Shown here: positions 56,636 through 64,000 of the stretch, piece by piece
How the letters are laid out: each line of letters opens with the position of its first letter
Position numbering within the stretch: the first letter of the stretch is position 1
NCBI GenBank assembly: GCA_014529385.2
Contig: CM043966.1
Coordinates: 85,836,087 to 85,900,086, forward strand
DNA: 64,000 bases
Origin: Adiantum capillus-veneris
Lineage: Eukaryota; Streptophyta; Polypodiopsida; Polypodiales; Pteridaceae
Reading direction: 5' to 3'
Notes under the pieces: generated by a model
What the model was told of the DNA's origin: nothing
The model's database searches: none
What the model saw: the letters and a program-made list of their open reading frames with translations, nothing else
Made by a program: the position numbers and the translations under genes

Positions 56636-56770
56636 TTCCCCCCTTCCTAACTCGTGTCGTCCCTTGACATGACCTTGTGCATAGGGTTGTCTTTAGCTTT
56701 GTCTTCAAGGTTGGACTTCAGCTTGGGAAGTGCTTTGTTGTTTATGACGCTCCCCCTTTCCTTGAGTGAT

Positions 56771-57196
56771 TCATATTTGCCATGAAGATACGTGATTTGA
56801 TCTTTGATTTTTGAGAAAACTTTTCTTCTTGTTGTGTATTCGCCTCTTTGTAGCCAATCTTAGCCCTCGTAAAGGTGGATGTTGATGTGTTTGAATTTGT
56901 AGAACTGATCCTCTTTGGCACGTGGACTTTATGATGGATTTTCTTTCAAGGTCCACTGCAATTTGAGTTGTCTGCAGTAGGTCACCAATGTTGAAGCACT
57001 GTGTGAGATACTTTTGATTGTTGTGGATAGCTCGCTTGCTGAATTTTTCACTGCTTGTCGTTGTAGGCCATTCTTTGACTTGCCATTTTTTTATGGAGCT
57101 TTGTTGTCGCCCGTTTAGATAAAAGATGCTCTTGATAAGCATATGGAGACCTGCTATGTTTGCTCCAAGTCGTTGTCGGTTGATTTGGGAAGACAT
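56771..57196 (-). CDS. G4 basic ORF, unknown
   Basis: MSSQINRQRLGANIAGLHML, 141 codons, Lys/Gln/Arg-rich throughout (SIKKWQVKEWPTTTSSEKFS; RRIHNKKKSFLKNQRS). I recognise no domain. It is the last frame before the polypurine tract. It may be a remnant of a longer reading in another frame. Confidence 0.3.
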   Translation of the reverse strand: MSSQINRQRLGANIAGLHMLIKSIFYLNGRQQSSIKKWQVKEWPTTTSSEKFSKRAIHNNQKYLTQCFNIGDLLQTTQIAVDLERKSIIKSTCQRGSVLQIQTHQHPPLRGLRLATKRRIHNKKKSFLKNQRSNHVSSWQI

Positions 57197-57874
57197 TTCC
57201 TTATTGCGGATGTAGAAGGAATATATACAAGAAGTCGATGATGAGGGTTTCTAGATTAGGGTCTTAAAACCTGGATGACCAAAGGGAAAAAAAACCCAGT
57301 GGGAAAAAAGTGCCTTTGGTATACTCTCTTATTGAAGTTGAGTATATCCACTTGAAGTACTTATCAGGCAAGGTGAGTGCTTAGGAGAAACAAAGGAAGA
57401 GTGTCTAATGCAAGTGCCAATTATGGGACACTCTATATGCATATGAAAATCTCTCGAAAAAAAGCATGCAGTGTAAGAGATGGAGATGATGGATGCTTCA
57501 AGGAACAGATGTAGCACATGTGACATCAAAGGATGTCTCAATAGCTTCCATGTTTCCAAGAAGGGTTTTTGATGTAGAAGTTCTCCACTCATACCTCACT
57601 GTGTTGAGTGCGTGAGTGTCTTTTGGACTTCCTCCTTCACTTACCACTATACTACAATGACTTCGACTCTTATGCTCACCTATACCAGCATGAGCGACAC
57701 AATGTAATTATGCTCAACTCTTCCAACTTGAGCAGTACCTAGAATAACTAAGACTTAGACCACAGAGAATATTACATGAAGGTTTGGGACTAAAACCTCG
57801 CTCATTTAGTGGCTCAACTGCTCGACTCTGACTTTTATGTCATGTATTTTTAATGGCGACTTGGACTTACCTGT
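57197..57874. other. G4 spacer
   Basis: One minus-strand frame of 87 codons (57592-57329), Ser/His-rich, resembles nothing. No other signal. Confidence 0.3.
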
Positions 57875-58930
57875 TCAAGGCCAGAAACCCAATTCCATAA
57901 GTTTTGGAAATTTAGGCCTCTTCCATTGTGTTGGTCTTTGGATGCCAACATTTTGTCGAGTAGATTGGTACTTTGGCTCCTCTTGACTTTCTTGTTGAGT
58001 GACTGATGTAGCCTTTGCTTTATCTCGTATGAGAAGTGGTTGTTGAAAGGTGTGGGTTCTTTGTGATTGAATATCCTTTAGCGATTTTGGAACACATCTT
58101 GTTTTTAGTTCGTGTGTGATCGTCTTTTGCATTTGCTCCTTTTGCTCGATGACTTGATGAACACTAGGCTTTGATAGCCAAATCTGATGATTTCCTTTGT
58201 AGAAGCCTTGCTTTTGTAATTGATGACAAGGTATCCATCTGGAGGTTGTAGCACCCTTAATGGTGACTTGTTGTTGGCTATGCCTATTGATTGTGTGCCT
58301 TTGGGTGGAGCCTTGTGGTGCTTCTTGATTGAGCGCCATTTTTCTAGGTTGAGCTACAATTTTGGTAACCATATTTGATTGTTACCTTCATAAATTCCTT
58401 GTGCTTCGAGTAGCTTAACTAGAATCATCCTCTGCCTCACATGTCTTTCTTGGGTACTTTGACTAGCGTCTGACTTTCGTACCCAAACTTGTCACATTTC
58501 TTACTTGAAAGGTCTTTTCTTCTGCCGTTTGTGGTTTTTCTTTCTCTTGTTTGAGTTGTTTGTCTTGCGTTTATAGAGCATCTTGTTCTTTGTAGAGCAC
58601 GTTGGTTGAGGCGAGTAGATCCAGGCTGTTACTTTAGGCTTTTTGGCCCAAATATTAGTGTTTCCTTGGAAGTAGCCCTGAACAATGATTGACTCATTTG
58701 ATGCTACCGACCCTGTCACCTTTTGTTGTTGAGGTTGAACTTGTGCTTCATGTATCCAAACTGGGTCTTTGACTTGGATGTGCTCTTTGGATACTAGCAC
58801 TTGGTTGACATTCTTTGGTTTCTTCTATATTCTTTTTTGTGATGGAAACTTTGGTTGATAGATTTTTTTCTTTGGTTTCCATTGCATTGTTGATGGTTTG
58901 GCTCTTGATGTAGAAGCCTTGCAAGAAGTT
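57875..58930 (-). pseudogene. G4 peptide-repeat ORF
   Basis: Frames 58372-57875 and 58800-58501 plus short links carry at least three copies of a peptide QG(Y/I/F)(Y/F)xGNxxIWxxK: QGYFQGNTNIWAKKPKV (about 58690-58630), QGIYEGNNQIWLPKL (58402-58351) and QGFYKGNHQIWLSKPSV (58214-58148). A degraded fourth (QGFYIKSQT) lies at about 58932-58893. Spacing is uneven. The rest is Gln/Lys-rich. Function unknown. Confidence 0.45.
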
Positions 58931-59112
58931 TGATGTAGGCTCGTTGAAGGTAAAGTCATCTTGCGAGGTTGATATACTTCAATTTTTACATTAGCTTTAC
59001 CTTTTTCTACAATGCTTGGTTGCTCCTTTTTTGCATTGACTTGAGGTGCTTTTGGGGTTTTTGATGGTGTTGTTGCTAAAGATTTTCCTTCTGGTTGAAA
59101 GAAGATGTTCCT

Positions 59113-59553
59113 CTAGCTTTCTGTCAGGATCAGACTCTCTTTGATGTGATGGGAGTCAATTCTGTGGAAAGTATCCTTATACTCCCCGGTACTCAACTTG
59201 AGTACGGCTTCTGCCACTCTGAAGCTAGGAATTAGCATTTTTGAACTTGTGTACATGATGTCCTCTAGCTCGATGATTGGTGGCTTTCCCATCATGATCC
59301 ACGTTCCATAAGTCATTATAATCTTTGTTGCTTTTGGATCTATCAAAGCTGAACATGTGATTTTGAGTCCTGTTTCTCCGCATATGCTAAATTTGATCAT
59401 CGTAGGAGACAATCGATCTTCTTCCTTGTCCTTGTTCTTCTTTTGATCTTGCATTTTTTGAACATTTGACGTTGAATTTGGAAACTTTTTTCCTTCATCT
59501 GCTTTCATTTGCACTTTTTCTGGAGTCAGCTTCTTTGAAACAGCTTTTGTCAA
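59113..59553 (-). CDS. G4 second protease-like domain
   Basis: MTKAVSKKLTPEKVQMKADE, then a Lys/Asp-rich stretch, then CGETGLKITCSALIDPKATK and IIMTYGTWIMMGKPPI. The CxALID..ATK pattern is that of retropepsin folds (family CxALIDTGATxxFI), but the catalytic D-T/S-G reads D-P-K, so it should be inactive. A true protease lies upstream at 60313. It is linked by a stop to the 837-codon frame. Confidence 0.45.
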   Translation of the reverse strand: MTKAVSKKLTPEKVQMKADEGKKFPNSTSNVQKMQDQKKNKDKEEDRLSPTMIKFSICGETGLKITCSALIDPKATKIIMTYGTWIMMGKPPIIELEDIMYTSSKMLIPSFRVAEAVLKLSTGEYKDTFHRIDSHHIKESLILTES

Positions 59554-59589
59554 TTCTTCAGGTATGTCACTGATGACATATTCTTGTGG

Positions 59590-62103
59590 TTACTCTGCTT
59601 CCTTTGTTTGCACCTTGGAACCATGATCCATGATGTAGCAATCTGTCTCAATTTTTCTGCTTTCACACTCACAAACTTCATTAGCTTCCTTCAACACCTT
59701 TATCGTAAATAAGGGAGTTATATCATACCCATCTTCATCGCAAAATTTAGTCAGGGTTGCCTCATTCACACACACATCAAGAGTCACCAGTATTTGATCC
59801 CATCCAAAGGGTTCAAATAACTCCTCTAGAAAAGGTTCTGGTACATATGCCTCATCTTCTACTGAATGCTCTAGGATGCAATCTTGCTTTCTAAGACTTT
59901 CACTCTCAGGAGCTTCATACATCCAAATATGCGCTTTGCTTTCCAAATCAGTTGTGGAGTTTAAGTCTTCCCCCGGGGTTCGCACTACATCTCTATAACT
60001 ATGATCTTTGACACTGATTTTTGTTGTGACCTCTTTGTGTCTCAAGTAGACATAGTCATAGCCCCAATCTTGTACCATTTTGAGCTGACGCATGAATGGT
60101 TTGCCCAATATGATGTCAAAGTTGCTGCTCTTGTCAAAATTCATTATGGCAAAGGTGTGCTCATACTCTATGCCAGACGAGGATACAATGATTTGTTCTA
60201 ATATTCCAATCGGTTTCTCCGTGTATCCATCTGCTAATTGCAGTTTCATTCGAGTTTTCCTAAGAGCAGGCTTTCCCCATTTTTTCCATATCTCTTTGGT
60301 TGAAATGGCAATTCCTGCCCCACTATCTAATATAGCAACCGTCTTTACTCCTTTGTACTCAAGTGGTAAGGTGGTGTTTCCTTCTTCTCCTTCACAATAG
60401 TCACCCACCTTATTTAATGGTACTGGATTTGTCTGTGGTTTCTTAGGCAAGGTGTCATCCATGTTTTCATATGCAAGTTGGTCATGTGAAGGGGTTTTCA
60501 GCCCCATGTTTTCCAGGTGTTTGCCCATTTGGCCCCATAGATGCAGTCTAATTTTTAGTAGCTTTGAGAGATAAAGTGTGCATTGTATAGGAGAAGACAT
60601 CAATTCATGCAAGCTCTTGGTATCCATCATTTTTGGTGTGGATTTCCACTGAGAAGGTACCATTTTAACCTCCAGTTTTGTTTCAAGTTCTCCTATGAAA
60701 GATGGCAACGTCTTTAGGGAGCGTGGTTTACTCTCTTCAGATGTGACATACCCAACATCCCCATATAGAGATCTTATATCCCCCAGGAAAAATTTGTGAT
60801 CCATGTTTATCTCAAGAATAGGTGCTGACTGTAAGGTAGCACTACCATCTTTTCGGTTTCTGATTGATTCCCACAAGGATTGTGGCCACGGTTTTTCTAC
60901 CACCGGAATAGGTATCATTGCTTGTGATCCCAACCCATATGTGGTATTGGCTACTTCCCTTGTACCTAAAGGTTCCTCAACCCCTGGCTCTTCCTCTTTG
61001 TTTACAATACCATGGCTCTCCATTTCGTGGACTTTTTTGCGGATTAGCACCTCCATTTTGGGAGCATCTAGAACTGGTTCCATAAGAGCTTGGGCCTTTT
61101 GAATGAGCTCCTTGCACATTTGCAACCTCTCTTTTTCATACCCTAGATGAGGATATGTCATCCATCTATCCTCCTGGGTTTGGTTGGGTTTTAGCCTAGC
61201 TTCATAGGCCTTCAAAATTGCATCTAAAGGTTCAAAGAAATTTTCCACTAAGATTGAACCTCCCGAGTTAGTCTTTGACTCTTTAGGTCCCTTTGCGTTT
61301 TTGTTCCTTTCTTGCTCTTGTCTAAGCTGCTCTCTTGTTTGATTCAGTTTAGTTTCCAAAGCCGCTTTCTCCTTCAGCCTCTTCAATTTCATTTTGTCTC
61401 GTCTACCTTTCCATGATCTTCTTCCGAATGTTCTCACCGATTTGTTCTCAAATTTTGTTTGAACAGGCAATGTGGATTTTTCAGCTGGTTTGTTTTTGGC
61501 AGCTTCTTGAGCTTGAGTTTGAGCCATCACGTTTAAAGGAATGTTGGGTTCTACCTCGGATCCGCTTGAAGAAGGCGTCATGCCTACAGCATTCGTTGTT
61601 GCTTTCCCTTTGTAGTCTGGATTTTTAGCATAGTGTTGGCGTAGATGGTCTATACCACAACGTTCACAGAATACAAATAATTCAATTTGTTGACCCTTGT
61701 TTGGACAACTTTGTGCCCAATGATCACCTCCACACTCATAGCATGGACCTTCTTGTTTTACAGCTGGTGATCCACCTAATGGTTGTTCTTGCCTTGTGAG
61801 GATGTTCTTTGAACCATACTCGTGTGAATGATTGGCTATGAACATGAGCGTATTCGCATCCATGGAGTACTGGTTTCTCATGGGTTGTGGCATATGCATT
61901 GGTTGAGCGTAGTTGACTATCACTCTCCCATCATTCAAAAGTGGTGGTTGTTGCGCTAGCACACGTTGTGGCTTTGGCTGAGTGTTACACCATGGAGTGG
62001 GGTGATCCCCTCCGCAAGTATTGCATATCCTCAATTGAGGATGTCGTACATTTAGGTTTTGTTTGTAGCCTTGGTTTATTTTTCTAATCACCCCCTCGAC
62101 CAC
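59590..62103 (-). CDS. G4 gag C-terminus and aspartic protease
   Basis: An open 837-codon frame. N-terminal knuckles: CNTCGGDHPTPWC (62025-61986), CYECGGDHWAQSC (61752-61711) and CERCGIDHLRQHY (no fourth ligand). A long Lys/Glu coil (LKRLKEKAALETKLNQTREQ) follows. Gag-linked SSPIQCTLYLSKLLKIRLHL matches G3 43700. The protease is AILDSGAGIAI (DSGA at 60327-60313), VSSSGIEYEHTFAIMNF and FDIILGKPFMRQ. The C-terminal FEPFGWDQILVTLDVCVN block also matches G3. This is the longest open gypsy frame in the window. No RT follows it. Confidence 0.75.
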   Translation of the reverse strand: MVEGVIRKINQGYKQNLNVRHPQLRICNTCGGDHPTPWCNTQPKPQRVLAQQPPLLNDGRVIVNYAQPMHMPQPMRNQYSMDANTLMFIANHSHEYGSKNILTRQEQPLGGSPAVKQEGPCYECGGDHWAQSCPNKGQQIELFVFCERCGIDHLRQHYAKNPDYKGKATTNAVGMTPSSSGSEVEPNIPLNVMAQTQAQEAAKNKPAEKSTLPVQTKFENKSVRTFGRRSWKGRRDKMKLKRLKEKAALETKLNQTREQLRQEQERNKNAKGPKESKTNSGGSILVENFFEPLDAILKAYEARLKPNQTQEDRWMTYPHLGYEKERLQMCKELIQKAQALMEPVLDAPKMEVLIRKKVHEMESHGIVNKEEEPGVEEPLGTREVANTTYGLGSQAMIPIPVVEKPWPQSLWESIRNRKDGSATLQSAPILEINMDHKFFLGDIRSLYGDVGYVTSEESKPRSLKTLPSFIGELETKLEVKMVPSQWKSTPKMMDTKSLHELMSSPIQCTLYLSKLLKIRLHLWGQMGKHLENMGLKTPSHDQLAYENMDDTLPKKPQTNPVPLNKVGDYCEGEEGNTTLPLEYKGVKTVAILDSGAGIAISTKEIWKKWGKPALRKTRMKLQLADGYTEKPIGILEQIIVSSSGIEYEHTFAIMNFDKSSNFDIILGKPFMRQLKMVQDWGYDYVYLRHKEVTTKISVKDHSYRDVVRTPGEDLNSTTDLESKAHIWMYEAPESESLRKQDCILEHSVEDEAYVPEPFLEELFEPFGWDQILVTLDVCVNEATLTKFCDEDGYDITPLFTIKVLKEANEVCECESRKIETDCYIMDHGSKVQTKEAE

Positions 62104-62121
62104 TTGATCAATGATTGGTTC

Positions 62122-63281
62122 CTAAGGAGTTTGAACATCTTGCTTTGTGGTGGGTTCGCTCTTTGGAGAAGAGGCACTAATAGTCATGTTGTCTGTATCT
62201 TCAGTCACCTCTCCGTAGGCCTTGCAATTGTCAACTAGATATAGAGCTTCTCTAGTGACTTGGTTTAACGTTGTGCATCCTTTCAAATGTAGGTCCTTTT
62301 TTAGAGTTACATTTTTCAAGCCCTCTATGAAGATAAATGATAATCTCTCATCTTGTGGTAGCTCTTTCACAGGACATCTCTCAACGTATTGTTTGAAGCG
62401 AGCAGAGCTTCCTCCACTCTCTTGTTTGCTTTTTGTTTGAAATCGTAGATTTGGGACATCGTGTTGTGTTTGATTCCCCTTTTTGAGAACTCCTCTGTGA
62501 ATTCTTGCAAGAGTTGTGCTATGTTTGGGAAATCATCCCTATTCAATGGTTGGAACTAAGTCAAGGCTATTCCTTCCAATGTTAACCCAAATCCCTCATA
62601 TTGAGTATGGAAATTTGCAATCTGTTCAACTCTCAACACTTGTTTGAAAAGTGAAACATGAGCATATGGATCCCCTGACCCACTGTACTTTGTCTTGACA
62701 CATTGAGCCACTTGATATGGTCTTAATTGTTGTGGTTCAGTCACCAGTCTAACCAATTCGTGGTCTCGTGGGAAGATGTCTCTCGTTCTCTCATCTCGTC
62801 TTGGAGAGAATCCTGGTGGAATCCTCTCTGATGTGTACTCTGGAATCGTTTTTGGCTAAAAGTAAGTAGAGATTAGAGTGTCCTTGTATGTATATCTCTC
62901 GAGGTCAATGGGATCAACAAGTTTGTACTCATGTCCATACTTATCTACCATCAAAACTTGCACTCCGTGGGCATCTGTATATGTGAATGCATAGAGGTTC
63001 CTATGGGTGGTCAACTCTCTAGCATAGGGCTCTACACATCTGTAGAAGATGTATGGATCCCCGTTTGTGAATCTGTATAACCCATCATGAGAAAAATCTG
63101 TTAGAACTTTCATGGCTTCATTGGTTCTATTGAATCTCACGTTTGGTTTGTTGATCAGAGGATGCCCCTCCTCTATGTATTTGCTCAATCCCTCTGTTGA
63201 AGGCATTGCAGTGTTTCTTGTGTTTTTCATGTCTCCAAGTGGAGTAGAGAACCCTGATGGTGGATGATTTTTCATGGTCAA
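62122..63281 (-). pseudogene. G4 gag N-terminal region
   Basis: Opens MTMKNHPPSGFSTPLGDMKN at 63281. Residues 60-141 (YRFTNGDPYIFYRCVEPYAR; HEYKLVDPIDLERYTYKD) form a block I do not know. Frame 62756-62556 has YSGSGDPYAHVSLFKQVLRV, the Retrotrans_gag capsid start, and 62370-62122 its end (LSFIFIEGLKNVTLKKDLHL). Stops at about 62855, 62555 and 62120 and a shift near 62400 break it. Confidence 0.65.
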
Positions 63282-64000
63282 TACTCACTCAAATTTCTCA
63301 AGATAGTACTTGACAAGCCCAACTTGGCTTAGTGCAACTTATCTCTTTTTGCCCCTGGTAAGGTCTCTCAAAAGTCAGGAATTTGTGACTCTTTTGGTCT
63401 TTGAAAACTAGTTTTTTGGGTACCCTAAAAGTTTGGATCTAGGAAACCTAGTAAAATTCAGCTCTAAAAAGGATTGGTGTGTGCTATTGCCTGCAAGATT
63501 TCTTCCTAGCTATACCTGACTCAATTTGGAGTTGTCTATCAGAAGTTAGAGTAATTTTGGTGAACTGCACTTGAAACAACACTCAAAACAGTAACAAGAA
63601 CTTTGGATTGTATCTTGGCCTCCTGAAGGTATTTTTAGCTCAAACTTGAGATTTGGGATGTCCTCAAGTATGTCTACAAGATCACCAAGTCAGATACCCC
63701 CACTATGCTGAGAGGTACATGGATCGCGATCCATGTTCCTGTCAAATTTTTTTCTCCAAATTTTTACTGTGTGTAGACAAGGTCATAAGCAGGCTATATA
63801 CCGATTTTCAGCAAATTCTGAGGTTGAGGTACATGGTCGCGATCCATGTTCAACCACATCTAAAATTTTCCTCTTAGGAATTTGTTCCTAACTATGTCCA
63901 CAAGCTAAATCTCAAATATTTTTGGATTTGGACTTGTTATGATAGGTCAAATACCCAATACTAGGTCTGCACTGCGGTTTTCTGTGTGTCACCTGTTTTG
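63282..64000 (-). other. G4 leader with repeated palindromes
   Basis: Non-coding. The word acatggatcgcgatccatgttc at 63717-63738 and its near copy acatggtcgcgatccatgttc at 63830-63850 are palindromic around tcgcga. tctaggaaacctag at 63437-63450 matches an E1 leader word near 55998. A 74-codon frame (63653-63877) overlaps both palindromes and is not a gene. Confidence 0.55.

Larger units (their letters stand above)
56636..64000 (-). mobile_element. Gag-protease LTR element G4 lacking polymerase
   Basis: From the right: leader (64000-63282), gag (63281-62122), gag-protease (62103-59590), a second protease-like domain (59553-59113), peptide-repeat ORF (58930-57875), a basic ORF (57196-56771), polypurine tract and 3' LTR. 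Compared with G3, the gag and protease correspond, but the place of RT, RNase H and integrase is taken by unrelated ORFs. The 5' LTR is beyond the window. Non-autonomous element using a G3-like partner is my inference. Confidence 0.6.

Noticed and set aside
63653-63877. 74-codon plus-strand frame
   Set aside because: Overlaps leader palindromes and is antisense to G4; no family likeness.

Overview
The window is repeat-dense plant nuclear DNA with no convincing intact host gene. The evidence for a land plant is the content: Ty1/copia and Ty3/gypsy elements with plant-type initiator-Met primer sites (TGGTATCAGAGC), Mutator-like DNA transposons, very long GA/CT and CA/GT microsatellites, and frequent in-frame stops that fit cytosine decay. 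The gypsy and MULE protein styles remind me of seed-free plants (fern, lycophyte or moss), but I cannot name the species. No rRNA, tRNA, CRISPR or prokaryotic feature is visible.

Layout. (1) 1-11.1 kb: two direct copies (A, 1-3.95 kb; B, 3.96-11.1 kb) of a plus-strand Ty3/gypsy segment carrying a pol tail, LTR-like region, gag start and spacer; a full gag follows only copy A. Copy B is split by a 4.33 kb Mutator-like insertion (4207-8540) with an 11/12 bp target duplication, packed with microsatellites and a 107-bp palindromic satellite. (2) 11.4-13.4 kb: minus-strand gypsy relic. (3) 13.4-15.4 kb: non-coding, LTR/promoter-like. (4) 15.9-19.0 kb: a second minus-strand gypsy relic (RT, protease, gag). 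(5) 19.2-19.9 kb: hairpin repeats. (6) 20.6-28.5 kb: a decayed minus-strand MULE transposase gene, split by complete copia element C1 (21078-26176; TSD ATGCA). (7) 29.3-33.1 kb: C2, a 5'-truncated minus-strand copy of the C1 family, fused to (8) G3, a minus-strand gypsy element (33.1-43.87 kb) itself split by complete copia C3 (34408-39920; TSD ATTGA) and by complete copia C4 (43874-49228; TSD CCCCT). (9) 49.2-52.4 kb: gag scrap, microsatellites, and a plus-strand gypsy pol tail with its LTR. (10) 52.4-64.0 kb: two minus-strand LTR elements that carry gag-like or gag-protease ORFs but no reverse transcriptase or integrase in the visible part; the second (G4) keeps an 837-codon gag-protease frame, a second protease-like domain and a peptide-repeat ORF.

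How it fits together. Insertions are layered: gypsy and MULE sequences are oldest, copia elements land in them, and the LTR pairs date them relatively (C1 about 2% LTR difference by eye, C3 and C4 about 5%). The coding parts are gag, protease, integrase, RT and RNase H modules in copia order (gag-PR-IN-RT-RH) or gypsy order (gag-PR-RT-RH-IN). Nearly all are inactivated by stops, frameshifts or catalytic-site changes. The most unusual objects are the G4-type gag-protease elements without polymerase and the satellite-bearing MULE.
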